This document shows, piece after piece, positions 27,001 to 35,169 of a stretch of DNA of 50,248 nt. The notes under the pieces are model-generated. The model had not been told where the DNA came from. It was given only the letters and a program-made list of their open reading frames with translations, and did no database searches. The stretch comes from Candidatus Cloacimonadota bacterium (GTDB lineage: Bacteria; Cloacimonadota; Cloacimonadia; Cloacimonadales; Cloacimonadaceae): positions 1 through 50,248 of the forward strand of contig JAHDQK010000065.1 in NCBI GenBank assembly GCA_018433885.1. Direction: 5' to 3'. The translations under genes and the position numbers were made by a program. Positions within the stretch are counted from its first letter, which is position 1, and each line of letters starts with the position of its first letter.

Positions 27001-28124
27001 TGGCTATTCGAGGTTTGGATGGACGCTACGCTACGATCCGCGGACCCTTTGACGATATGAACATCGAAGCGCTAGTTACCACTTCGAATCTGGATATCTT
27101 GTTTCCTCCGGGAGCAGATAACCTACTAAATCTCATCATGTCTGTACGTGGAACCGGCAAGAAGCCAGATACCGACCCAGTGCCTTTGCCATTCAAGCTG
27201 GATCTCCGGGTGATCATCGGTGAGAACGTCCGTTATGTAACGTATCCCACAAATCTATATCTTGCACCTGGCGGTTTCCTGCATATCAGATACGATGGAA
27301 GCAGATTCATCGTAGAAGAAGCCAATATCGTGTCCGACCGGGGATCTATTGATTTCTTTGGCACCGTGTTCCAAGTGGATAACATCGCCATTACCATGAT
27401 TGATCAACAGAACATCCTCAGCGTAAACGGCCAGTTCTATAAGCGCACTCCAGATGGAAGTACTATCCTACTAACTGTAAACTCCAGTCCTGAGTACGAC
27501 AAGGGATTTTTCGATCGTCTCCAGATCAACCTTTCCAGCGATAACCCCCAGGATCAGAGCATCGCTCAAGTACTTTCCCGCCTGCGTTACAACCAGAGCA
27601 TGGATGAACTCCCCAACGATCAGAAGCAAAATCTGTTACAGGACGAAGCTCTGGGTTTGATCGGAGGAAATCTCAATTCCACTGTTCTTACTCCGTTCTT
27701 CTATCCATTTGAGAACTGGGTACGTAGAACCTTGAAGCTTGATGGTTTCTCGATCAACGCGGGCTTTATCCAGAACATATTTACCGAGTACTCGGCAAAT
27801 CCATCGCAACTGGCGGATATGACAGATCTTTCCAATTTGTCGTCGGACATTACCCAGTTTTCATCCTCCATACTGCTGAACAACCTCTCAGTATCGATGA
27901 GCAAATATTTGGGATACAGACTATTTGCGGATTACTCTCTACAGTTGCAGGAAGCTACTGATCTCCAACAGAAAACCAAGCTTCTTGTTTCTCACGACAC
28001 AAGTCTACGTTTGGTGTTGCCGCGTCAATTCAGAGTGGGCTACACCCTGAACTATTCACCCAAAGACACCGGGCTCACGCACGAGATTATGCTACAAAAA
28101 TCTTGGCGATTCTGGGGTTTTTAA
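24048..28124 (+). CDS. tamB: TamB-family translocation/assembly module protein
   Basis: A 1358-aa inner-membrane-anchored periplasmic protein. One membrane helix (about 6-25) is followed by an AsmA/TamB-type repetitive beta-rich body and the conserved C-terminal DUF490 domain, recognisable in DNPQDQSIAQVLSRLRYN, LQDEALGLIGGNLNS and a final beta-hairpin region ending in SWRFWGF. TamB-like proteins bridge the periplasm and support outer-membrane protein or phospholipid transport. No TamA/BamA partner is in the window. Directly following the LolC/E and LolD genes, it makes this an envelope-biogenesis operon. The neighbouring gene is convergent, 10 bp away, and no clear terminator separates them. 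Confidence 0.92.
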   Translation: MRRPRKFLILIIFLLVVNALFFSVWYPLGGRDFARNYLAGVLGSLTNSKIEIGDLHLSDKQILIQDFSFASSDSLIDLKVSSLRLRYNLYKLILSGFKPRNVVSSIEIIEPVATIRYHAKSDPEKKKKSRGEPFKIPDLAGYFKSISIEQGSVSADLAFEIKIINQAPLVIEESLSEIELRVLNGNETSLSLSAVSALGGVINVEGTLDKGRIASAKAEIEDLKPLYISHPDIRDFRTEININASYSEPADGSEPLIDGQAFIWNTTAYAIERYRVRIPLIDLKTDGNDARLSISRSRIGESSLLAELIVKDIFGDFVFDGSSASFSLNASDIIPELNGLVDASIVASGTIKEPNAKLNARGYRFAYQDWALEDFDIQASYQDGEAKLQIPQSRWKNQALELSGNFVPKTMSFLAELKTNPINTKNQDLVAKGSLTVAGVILKTYPLISIILDDVDVSYRDLSLKGINGSGSLVPTEDALLASVDLESSEGYRVNAVGDVLSRHISADVEFSDFLPAGLYDQNVLSKLAPMVSGKISGIMTGNDIWYRGDLQTRLLGDFNYRGELDLLGNVNIMNPSVIATLNAKNSFFNDLPADFNLNMDYQKERIKISSFKLEDMLNLSGELTLNDLWDSKLDLALRNIDSARITKYYPDIAHFIPEFDTMNLFARYNQNRDQKINAWLHLKNIDLLSVIPLNLNLFLKGDMQELAVSGNIKNGNQTLLLLNGKSSLRPRINLALEARMNDLRMQEVLTYPPGKASISGTAGLSISDALAKNPDMEISADLNVKDMQFGDFQIDHARVKAAQLSRALVVDSLYVSAKDLFTATAKGSLDYNAVQNAFYEGSRSLEISAQGELFPWLKTLTSYIQESRGSSKVQLTLSTSDDQFMIKSGAIDLDQGYVHLKDQVEPMRDIRIQGVFENNRFMIQRGTFNMGNGSFYLSNLFDPEQTDHFMISFVDLGYFRVLIEEPGIQATIPVIAPPLTLTNVAIRGLDGRYATIRGPFDDMNIEALVTTSNLDILFPPGADNLLNLIMSVRGTGKKPDTDPVPLPFKLDLRVIIGENVRYVTYPTNLYLAPGGFLHIRYDGSRFIVEEANIVSDRGSIDFFGTVFQVDNIAITMIDQQNILSVNGQFYKRTPDGSTILLTVNSSPEYDKGFFDRLQINLSSDNPQDQSIAQVLSRLRYNQSMDELPNDQKQNLLQDEALGLIGGNLNSTVLTPFFYPFENWVRRTLKLDGFSINAGFIQNIFTEYSANPSQLADMTDLSNLSSDITQFSSSILLNNLSVSMSKYLGYRLFADYSLQLQEATDLQQKTKLLVSHDTSLRLVLPRQFRVGYTLNYSPKDTGLTHEIMLQKSWRFWGF

Positions 28125-28134
28125 GATAGCATAA

Positions 28135-29472
28135 TCAGAAAAGAACCTTTACTCCAACGGCTACAGAGCGCTTGGTATCCTTCCACCAGTTAATTCCGCC
28201 TTCTTTGTCCTTGTATTTCTCGGAATATTTACCGATCACAAACCATCGGCGTTTGGAGCCCAGACCCACAGTAGCGCTGGCAGACATATTGGCACGTGGT
28301 ACAGCTACCTTCCCTAAGTTGAGTTCGCCCACGTTTGTCTTGCTATAAGCGAAAGCTACGTTCTCCAAGCGTTTGTAGCGAGTATCCACATTCAAGGTAA
28401 ACCACATCGATTTACCATTTTTAAGGTCATCTCCATACATGTTTTGCCAAGCAAACATCGCTTTTATCCGTTCCGCGATTACTCCTTGAACTTTCCCATA
28501 GAATCCATAGCTCGATTTTCTTTGTTGCAAGGCTTCTTCTTTGGTGATCAGATACGGAGTGCCATCTGGCAAAGTATCCTGAACGGCCCGTTCTTCTTCG
28601 TAGTGATAATCGAAATATCCGGGCTCGAAGCGATCTCCGTTTGTGCGATACTCAAGATTCACTTTAAGGTAACCAAAATCTGCATAAACACCGGGAAGTA
28701 TGCTTCCGGTTCCGTTGTCGATCATATGAGCAAGCTCGGAATATATGCCATACTCCGCTTTCTCTGTGCGTTTTAGCGGTTGATTATAGTCAACCGAAAC
28801 AATAGTAACTGCGTCCTTTTTCTTGGGGATCAGATAATCCAGCTCATCCGGCAAAGTGTGCCGCATGTTCGAATATTGGTTTCGGTCGGCAAAGACAGAA
28901 AAGCCGATATGAGCTTGATCCAAGATCTTCAGCGTGGAATCCGGTAAAGGCTTGAACCTTGTCTGCAAACTCAGGATGTCGTTTTTTAGGATATCCGAAC
29001 TAAATATCTCTATCTCCGGTTCAAACATCACAGGTATCTTGCCCCCAATGAGAAGTCCATTGTGACGTAGATCCGGATAGTAATACATGTTTGAGTAATT
29101 CAGCATTATCAGCCCATTGCCGACAGAGTATCTGGGAAATCCTCCGATATGAAAGTGTAAGGGATCTTCGGTCTCTGCGTAACGGAAGTAATAGATCTTC
29201 TCCAGAACGTTTTCCAGATGATCCCAATCGCTTTCCCTGAGATGATAATTCTTATTAAACAAGAAATCCAGATCGAGCCCCACTCCCCATTTCTTATAAT
29301 TAAATTCCTGGATCAACCTGATTTGGGTATATCGAACCGAATCGACCTCTACTTTTCCAAACATGGTTGACGAGCTATATCTTGTGCTGGATTTCACCGA
29401 AAAAGGCATATCTTGTGCCAAAACATAGATCGGTACAAACATCAAAAACAAAGGGATCAATTTCCTGAGCAT
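28135..29472 (-). CDS. Signal-peptide beta-barrel-like protein of unknown function
   Basis: A 445-aa secreted protein with a signal peptide (about 1-19, ending VLAQ). The mature part is rich in alternating aromatic and polar residues (FHIGGFPRYSVGNGLIMLNY, KSMWFTLNVDTRYKRL) and ends with a hydrophobic strand finishing in VGVKVLF; a terminal phenylalanine is typical of outer-membrane barrels. I do not recognise a named family. It has its own promoter (29501-29529) and a GAGGTG ribosome binding site six bases before the ATG, and is a single-gene unit. Confidence 0.75.
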   Translation of the reverse strand: MLRKLIPLFLMFVPIYVLAQDMPFSVKSSTRYSSSTMFGKVEVDSVRYTQIRLIQEFNYKKWGVGLDLDFLFNKNYHLRESDWDHLENVLEKIYYFRYAETEDPLHFHIGGFPRYSVGNGLIMLNYSNMYYYPDLRHNGLLIGGKIPVMFEPEIEIFSSDILKNDILSLQTRFKPLPDSTLKILDQAHIGFSVFADRNQYSNMRHTLPDELDYLIPKKKDAVTIVSVDYNQPLKRTEKAEYGIYSELAHMIDNGTGSILPGVYADFGYLKVNLEYRTNGDRFEPGYFDYHYEEERAVQDTLPDGTPYLITKEEALQQRKSSYGFYGKVQGVIAERIKAMFAWQNMYGDDLKNGKSMWFTLNVDTRYKRLENVAFAYSKTNVGELNLGKVAVPRANMSASATVGLGSKRRWFVIGKYSEKYKDKEGGINWWKDTKRSVAVGVKVLF

Positions 29473-29500
29473 GGCAACACCTCGTTTATTATCTTTGTAC

Positions 29501-29529
29501 TATTAACAGTCATTACGCTTTATTGTCAA
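29501..29529 (-). promoter_or_regulatory. Candidate promoter of the beta-barrel gene
   Basis: On the minus strand TTGACA (29529-29524), 17-bp spacer, TTAATA (29506-29501), 29 bp before the ATG at 29472. The -35 box is perfect; the -10 is weaker. Confidence 0.55.
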
Positions 29530-29668
29530 GCAAAAAGCTGATCAGATCGTGATTTGCCTGAGCTGTGGACAAGATCAGTTAAGTATCCAGGTATTGTAAT
29601 TTGTGGTCAGAAGGATGATGTTCAACGAGAATCATTCTGCCGGAACTGAAATGCATACAGACGGGGTG

Positions 29669-29694
29669 ATTGTCTGACATCGAATGTCAGCAAT
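29669..29694. other. Inverted repeat CTGACAT-CGA-ATGTCAG with outer ATTG/CAAT
   Basis: Perfect 7-bp arms around 3 bp (29674-29690), extended by ATTG/CAAT with one bulge. It lies in the 395-bp gap 29473-29867, in which I find no gene. It could be an operator, or a stem of an unannotated RNA together with the repeat at 29754-29799. Confidence 0.35.
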
Positions 29695-29753
29695 ACAACA
29701 TCACATTGACGCGACCACATAAACCCCCAATGGATAGACACCGTTCATAGCGA

Positions 29754-29799
29754 GGGTGCGCAGCGTAAAGAAACATCTCCATACGTGACACGCGCACCC
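29754..29799. other. Long-loop hairpin GGGTGCGC/GCGCACCC
   Basis: Eight-base arms (29754-29761 and 29792-29799) enclose 30 bases, downstream of ettA on its own strand. No T-run follows on either strand within the first bases, so it is not a typical terminator. The region has no open reading frame I trust. Confidence 0.3.
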
Positions 29800-29867
29800 C
29801 CAAAGCCATTCATGGGCGTCAAAAAAATACAGGAATCACTTATTCAAACAAGGTCTTTTGTATCTAT

Positions 29868-31544
29868 TTATCTGGTCAGTTTACGATAGGTTATTCGTTT
29901 GGGGATCAAGGCTTTTTCACCCAATCTCATCAGTTTGTTCTCTTCATAATCACTAAAATTACCTTCAAACCATTTCACCTGACTATCTCCCTCAAAGGCA
30001 AGGATATGGGTGCATACCCGATCCAGGAAATAACGGTCGTGGCTGATAACTACCGCGCATCCGGCAAAGGAGAGCAGAGCTTCTTCCAGGGCGTGGATGG
30101 TGTACACATCCAGATCGTTGGTCGGTTCGTCCAAAAGCAGCACATTACCACCTGCCTGAAGCGTCAAAGCCAGATACGCTCTGTTCTTTTCTCCACCGCT
30201 AAGGATGTTTACCGGCTTGATGTGTTCTTTACTGCCGAAGTTAAACTTGCCGATGTATTCGCGAACTTTTATCTCCTTATCACCAATACTTAGTACATCT
30301 CTGCCTTGCCCGATCAGATCTAGCAAGGTCTGATCTGTCTGCATTAGACGGGTTTGATCCACATAAGAGAATTTCACTGTCTCGCCAATCTCGAAATGTC
30401 CTGCATCCGGCAGAATATTGCCCATGATCATTTCAAACAGCGTGGTTTTACCAGCGCCGTTGGGGCCGATAATCCCTACAATGCCACCGGCTGGGAGGTT
30501 GAATTCAAGGTTTTCGTAGAGCAGTTTTTCATCGTACGCTTTGGATATGTTTTTGGCTATGATGACCTTATTGCCCAGCTTGGGACCCGGGAAGATTGGT
30601 AGCTCTTCTGTGCTGCGTTCTTTATCATACTTGATTTCGGAGAGTTTTTCGAAATTCTGGATGCGGGCTTTACTTTTGGCTTGTCTGGCTTTGGGGCTGC
30701 TGCGTATCCATTCAAGCTCGTCCGCCAAGGCTTTTTGCCGGCGACTATCTGCTTTTTGTTCCTGTGCCATACGTATCTGCTTTTGCTCCAACCAGGAGCT
30801 ATAATTCCCCTGGTAAGGGATGCCTTCACCGCGATCTAGCTCCAATATCCAGTTTGCCACATTATCCAGGAAATATCTATCGTGAGTGATGGCGATCACC
30901 GTTCCCGGATAGCGTTTCAGGTGATGTTCCAGCCAAAGGATCGTTTCGGCATCCAGATGGTTGGTTGGTTCATCCAAGAGCAGGATATCTGGAGCTTGAA
31001 GCAATAAGCGACAGAGCGCGACACGGCGTTTTTCACCACCGCTGATGACGCTGATGGGAAGATCTGGAGGAGGGCAGCGCAAGGCGTCCATCGCCAATTC
31101 CAGCCTGCTATCAAGGTCCCAAGCGTTGGCAGCATCCAGTTTGTCCTGAACTTCTCCTTGTTCTGCCAGCAGTGAGTTCATCTGATCCTCATCAAGATCT
31201 TCCATAAAGCGGTTGTTTATCTCTTCAAATCTGGTAAGAAGAGCGATGGTTTCGTGTACGGCTTCCTGTACTATTTCCAGCACAGTTTTGGAGGGGTCCA
31301 ATTTAGGATCTTGTTCCAGATACCCGATGGTATAGCCCTTGCTCATCGCCACTTCTCCAATATAATCCTGATCCAAACCAGCCATGATTTTCAAAAGCGT
31401 ACTTTTACCGGAGCCGTTCAAGCCTACTACTCCGATCTTGGCTCCATAGTAGTATCCCAGATAAATGTCCTTCAAAATATAACGTTTTCCATCTACTACT
31501 TTGCCCACGCCGGACATCTGATATATTACTTTGTTTTCTTCCAC
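29868..31544 (-). CDS. ettA: Energy-dependent translational throttle protein EttA (ABC-F)
   Basis: A 558-aa soluble ABC-F protein with two ATPase domains and no membrane segment. First domain: GLNGSGKST, SGGEKRRVALCRLL, LLDEPTNHLD. Second domain: GPNGAGKTT, LSGGEKNRAYLAL, LLDEPTNDLD. The linker between them is charged and helical (RRQKALADELEWIRSSPKARQ) as in EttA, and overall length equals the E. coli protein. It binds the ribosomal E site and gates translation according to ATP/ADP. The start codon is GTG at 31544 with AAGGAT upstream. The membrane protein gene ends 16 bp before it, so they may share a transcript. Confidence 0.95.
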   Translation of the reverse strand: MEENKVIYQMSGVGKVVDGKRYILKDIYLGYYYGAKIGVVGLNGSGKSTLLKIMAGLDQDYIGEVAMSKGYTIGYLEQDPKLDPSKTVLEIVQEAVHETIALLTRFEEINNRFMEDLDEDQMNSLLAEQGEVQDKLDAANAWDLDSRLELAMDALRCPPPDLPISVISGGEKRRVALCRLLLQAPDILLLDEPTNHLDAETILWLEHHLKRYPGTVIAITHDRYFLDNVANWILELDRGEGIPYQGNYSSWLEQKQIRMAQEQKADSRRQKALADELEWIRSSPKARQAKSKARIQNFEKLSEIKYDKERSTEELPIFPGPKLGNKVIIAKNISKAYDEKLLYENLEFNLPAGGIVGIIGPNGAGKTTLFEMIMGNILPDAGHFEIGETVKFSYVDQTRLMQTDQTLLDLIGQGRDVLSIGDKEIKVREYIGKFNFGSKEHIKPVNILSGGEKNRAYLALTLQAGGNVLLLDEPTNDLDVYTIHALEEALLSFAGCAVVISHDRYFLDRVCTHILAFEGDSQVKWFEGNFSDYEENKLMRLGEKALIPKRITYRKLTR

Positions 31545-31560
31545 ATCTCTATCCTTGTAT

Positions 31561-32133
31561 TCATTTTTGCGTATATTTTAGGTTCTGATAAAACACTGTG
31601 AGTGAGCAATGAAAGTATGGGGCTACATAGATTGCGGCGATTCCCATGCTGATGATGCACAATATCCACCAACCAATGAAGCTGATGATAAGAGAGAAGA
31701 GTTCGGTTTTGTGTCCCACCATCATCCGTTTGCTCGCTTCGATAGCTTGTTCCGCGCTAAGTTGCGGATTTTCACTCATGATAAAAAAGGTCATGGAATA
31801 GCTAAGAGCGGCTACTATTCCGGGGATGAACAGGAGGAGGCTCCACAAGAAGATGTACAGAGACGTCAAAACTCCTGCCAAAAGTGCCTTGCCAAAATCG
31901 CGGAATCCAGATAACACTTCTTCAAAAGCGAAGCTTTCTCCTTTGTCCGCTTTCAAAAGGATGTTCGCGGCACCCAAGCTAAGGGGTCCATAGATAAATA
32001 TCCAAGCCATGCCAAAAGTAAGGGTGCTGATGCCAGAGCTTACCAAGCCATAGATGATGAATGCCATGATCAGATTTCCCATCTGCTGATTCATTATCTC
32101 TTTGGCTCTTTCTTTTATCTGAATTTCGTTCAT
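31561..32133 (-). CDS. DUF975-like integral membrane protein
   Basis: A 190-aa protein with about five membrane segments and the family pattern of DUF975: an N-terminal charged helix (IKERAKEIMN), a glycine-rich hydrophobic segment, and SAEQAIEASKRMMVGHK, which resembles the ASxxMMxG(H/N)K signature. An in-frame ATG at 32148 exists, but the sequence after it, AAGGAG, is a ribosome binding site for the ATG at 32133, so I chose the latter. Function of the family is unknown. The upstream gap 32134-32309 holds no gene. Confidence 0.8.
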   Translation of the reverse strand: MNEIQIKERAKEIMNQQMGNLIMAFIIYGLVSSGISTLTFGMAWIFIYGPLSLGAANILLKADKGESFAFEEVLSGFRDFGKALLAGVLTSLYIFLWSLLLFIPGIVAALSYSMTFFIMSENPQLSAEQAIEASKRMMVGHKTELFSLIISFIGWWILCIISMGIAAIYVAPYFHCSLTVFYQNLKYTQK

Positions 32134-32309
32134 GTAGAACTCCTTCATATGCTTGTAGTGAAGTTTCTTATCCGGTGTTCCTCAATGCTGAAACCAGTGG
32201 CAAAAGAGTGTCCATCCTGTCTCGCAGCCGTGTGACTGCATGGACACGGCTTGGATACCGAAGCGCGGCTCTTGGGAAAAGCGGGGGAGAAGCAGCCGGG
32301 AAATCTCAT

Positions 32310-32984
32310 TTAGAAAGCGATGTCTCTATTGAGAAAGTACACTTTTGCAGCCTTTGTGATTATTTCCAGGTAATCAAGGGCTTCATCAAGATCGTTTGCA
32401 AAGGCAAGAAGTCCGTGTCCCGACCAGATCAGCGCTTTCTGATTCGTGAGAGCCAGCGAGCTTAATTCGCATAATTCGAGGGATCCCGGAGCGGCTCTGG
32501 GAGCAAGGGCAATACCTTCTGGAAGATACAGGGGTAATTCCGGCAACAGCTCTGCCAGAACCTTGTTCAACTGAATGGGATCCTGCGCAAGGGGCAGGTT
32601 TGAAAGAGCGATGATTTCTGCCGGATGAGTATGCAAAACGATCTTGAACCGCTCGTTGGACATCTGCAAACAGCGATGGCTAAGCCACTCCATGGTAGGT
32701 TTGGCATCTTCTGGAAAGTAGTTGTCCTCGGTCTCGGAACACGCAATCAAAACCATGTTGTCCCTCGGTTCAAGGGCAGTTTGCCGGTATCTGCTTCCGG
32801 TTCTGGATACCAGAAACCATTTGTGATCGCTAAACATATACTGTTTGATCGTCTCTGTGATATCGATGCTGAGGTTTCCAGCATTTGCTTCTGCCCAGCC
32901 ATAGCTGTGGATCAAGCGCGATATCTCCGCAACCTTCTTGAGAGTGTTCTGATGGATTGGATGTTTCAGGTCGGTGATCTGCAT
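32310..32984 (-). CDS. Class II aldolase, RhaD/FucA-like
   Basis: A 224-aa zinc-dependent aldolase-fold protein. Visible family elements are NAGNLSID near residue 37, the zinc ligands in LHTHPAEI and SGHGLLAF, and a glutamate in LPEGIALAPR. This layout resembles rhamnulose-1-phosphate aldolase more than adducin. No kinase or isomerase of a deoxysugar pathway is adjacent, so the substrate is open. The frame is open far upstream (to 33218), but that part overlaps the ligase gene; the ATG at 32984 overlaps the ligase stop as TGATG. Its presence at the end of the large membrane operon is odd. Confidence 0.78.
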   Translation of the reverse strand: MQITDLKHPIHQNTLKKVAEISRLIHSYGWAEANAGNLSIDITETIKQYMFSDHKWFLVSRTGSRYRQTALEPRDNMVLIACSETEDNYFPEDAKPTMEWLSHRCLQMSNERFKIVLHTHPAEIIALSNLPLAQDPIQLNKVLAELLPELPLYLPEGIALAPRAAPGSLELCELSSLALTNQKALIWSGHGLLAFANDLDEALDYLEIITKAAKVYFLNRDIAF

Positions 32985-34516
32985 CAGTCTTTGTTCTTGG
33001 TATTCTTTTCGCGGCAGATTTTTTCCACTTCCCGGAAATTGACCTTGCCACTTGCCATCATCGGGATATCTTCGATAACATAAAATTGCTTGGGTACCGC
33101 AATGGCGGGAAGTTCTTTCTTTAGCTGTTTCAGCACTTTGTTTATATCGAAATCGCCATTGGCGACCGCTGCCACCACATCCGCTCCTTTGGTGGGATTT
33201 GGCACATCTACCACGCAACAGATCACGTTTTCCGGCAGGAGCTCGCTGAGGTGTTCTTCCACTTTCACCAAAGAGACCATTTCCCCGCCCACTTTTACGA
33301 AGCGTTTCAAGCGTCCTTTGTGATAGAGGAAGCCATCGTCGTCGATCAAACCGATATCCCCGGTATCATACCAGCCGTTACGAATCCGCAGCGAGGTTTG
33401 TTCCAAATCGTGCAGATAGCCTTCCATTACGAGATCTCCCTTTACGAAGATCTTTCCTTCTTGATTTGGCCCCAAGATTTTATCTGTATGAATATCCAAT
33501 ATCCGAACCTGGGTATTGGGAATGGGTCTGCCAACACTGCCCGGTTTATGATTTCCCGGATAGCAGGTGGATATCACAGGACTTGTCTCGGTAGTACCGT
33601 ATCCCTCATACATGGTAAGCTTATGTTTCTTCAAGAAACCTTCATAGACTTTATCGGGAAGCTTGTCTGCTCCGGCTATGGCGATTTTTACGGATTTAAA
33701 ATCCCCGGGGTTGGATTTTTGCAGATAACCATAGAAGAAGGCAGGGGTGGCGGCTATAAAAGTAACCTTGTAATCCCGGATATATTCGCACACAGTGCGG
33801 TATTCCAAGGGATTAGGGTAAGTAACCATGCTGGCTCCGATGAGAGCCGGAAGCCAAAAATCCACAGTGAGACCAAATACGTGAAACATCGGAAGGATGG
33901 AGGCAAATACGTCGTTTTCGTCCAGATGGATCATGGTGGGGAAAGCGTTCACATTATGCAGAATGTTCTTGTGAGATAGCTGAACGGCTTTAGGTTCCTT
34001 TTCGCTGCCTGAGGTAAAGAGGATTACGGAGATCTCGCTAAGATCGCCATGGTGAACCATATTTTGGAGGATGCTAAAAGGAAGCTTGGAAGTAAGTGCG
34101 GCTTTGATCTTTGCCGCAAAGGTCACGCTGGAAAGGATGTCTTCCACAAAAATCATGTGGTCGATGGGCTGCAAACCCAGTTTATCAAGGAGCTTCTTGC
34201 TGGTGATAATCGTCTTGAACTGGCATTTTTCGCGGGCGTAGAGACAGTTCTCGATGGCACCCGTGGCGTAGTTGATCATCACGGGGACTTTACCCTTCAT
34301 CAGCGAACCGAGGATCGTGAGCATCGCTCCCACTCCGGTGGGCAATAAAATGCCCACGTATTTGCCGCGTATCTTTGCTATGTGTTCTTTCAGGATCAGA
34401 CTTGCGATCAGCATCCTGGAATATGTGTAGTCTTGCATGGTTGCTTTGTCGTGAACGGCAATCCGCTTGGGAAAGCGTTTGGCAGATTGAATGAAGCGTT
34501 GATGTAGTTGTAACAT
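32984..34516 (-). CDS. AMP-forming acyl-CoA/acyl-ACP synthetase-like ligase
   Basis: A 510-aa ANL-superfamily enzyme that would activate a carboxylic acid as an acyl-adenylate. Motifs: ILFTSGSEKEPKAV (phosphate loop), YGTTETSPV, GWYDTGDIG, GRLKRFVKVGGEMVS (hinge) and the catalytic lysine in MASGKVNF. The loop with SGSEKEPK and the order of motifs recall the acyl-ACP synthetase domain of Aas-type enzymes, so a fatty-acid or lysolipid substrate is the best guess. I use the ATG at 34516 (MLQLHQRF, AAGGA upstream); the in-frame ATG at 34552 lies inside the previous gene. It starts 14 bp after the membrane-protein quartet. Confidence 0.85.
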   Translation of the reverse strand: MLQLHQRFIQSAKRFPKRIAVHDKATMQDYTYSRMLIASLILKEHIAKIRGKYVGILLPTGVGAMLTILGSLMKGKVPVMINYATGAIENCLYAREKCQFKTIITSKKLLDKLGLQPIDHMIFVEDILSSVTFAAKIKAALTSKLPFSILQNMVHHGDLSEISVILFTSGSEKEPKAVQLSHKNILHNVNAFPTMIHLDENDVFASILPMFHVFGLTVDFWLPALIGASMVTYPNPLEYRTVCEYIRDYKVTFIAATPAFFYGYLQKSNPGDFKSVKIAIAGADKLPDKVYEGFLKKHKLTMYEGYGTTETSPVISTCYPGNHKPGSVGRPIPNTQVRILDIHTDKILGPNQEGKIFVKGDLVMEGYLHDLEQTSLRIRNGWYDTGDIGLIDDDGFLYHKGRLKRFVKVGGEMVSLVKVEEHLSELLPENVICCVVDVPNPTKGADVVAAVANGDFDINKVLKQLKKELPAIAVPKQFYVIEDIPMMASGKVNFREVEKICREKNTKNKD

Positions 34517-34530
34517 ATATCCATATTTCC

Positions 34531-35169
34531 TTATGTAATAATGTGCAGCCAATCTCTGAGCAGAAATTCCAATCTTCCGATCAATAGAGATACCCTAGCC
34601 ATCACCGTATATCCGAAGGTCGCGCCGAAGCTGACCATTAGAAACCAAATGCCAATCTTGGAAGGAATCTGGAATATCCCCTCTTGTTTTTTACTGAAAT
34701 AAAAGAAGTAAACTCCCGTAACCGTCCCGATGATCAGTAGCAGATTACCCACTACACCCGCAGCATCCGGAGCAGAGAAGGGATTGATCATGGTGGCGGT
34801 CACTTGCTCCAAGATGTCGCTCTTCATGTATCTGAGCATCGAGATTCCAGCCGTTGTACCGATCATGATCGAGATCGGATATCGGCTAAGCCATTGCGTT
34901 TTGGGGTGCAGACGCATCAACATCATCAAGCCAAGACCGGCTGGGATGAGGAGGATGGCATTCCCGGAAAAATCCTCGATCAGTTTTGTAAAGAGGTTTG
35001 GCATCATAATGGAATAGATGATGTAAACCAGCCAGTAGGCAGCGGAAAGACCCACAAAGATCTGTTCCGAAAGCTTATAGAACGGGTTGTCCTTATATAA
35101 AAAACTGAAGATGCTAATGGTGAAAAAGGCAGCGATCCAAATTCCGAAGACATTCATAAAGCTAATCAT
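34531..35169 (-). CDS. Conserved-looking integral membrane protein, subunit 4 of a coupled quartet
   Basis: A 212-aa protein with about five or six hydrophobic segments and short loops; the N-terminus is a hydrophobic helix (MISFMNVFGIWIAAFFTISI). I do not recognise a family. Its start overlaps the previous stop by four bases (ATGA), as do the next two junctions upstream, so the four proteins are translationally coupled and probably assemble into one membrane complex. Confidence 0.75.
   Translation of the reverse strand: MISFMNVFGIWIAAFFTISIFSFLYKDNPFYKLSEQIFVGLSAAYWLVYIIYSIMMPNLFTKLIEDFSGNAILLIPAGLGLMMLMRLHPKTQWLSRYPISIMIGTTAGISMLRYMKSDILEQVTATMINPFSAPDAAGVVGNLLLIIGTVTGVYFFYFSKKQEGIFQIPSKIGIWFLMVSFGATFGYTVMARVSLLIGRLEFLLRDWLHIIT

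Noticed and set aside
33251-33979. 242-codon plus-strand ORF opposite the ligase gene
   Set aside because: Overlaps the clear ANL ligase, and its product has no recognisable features.
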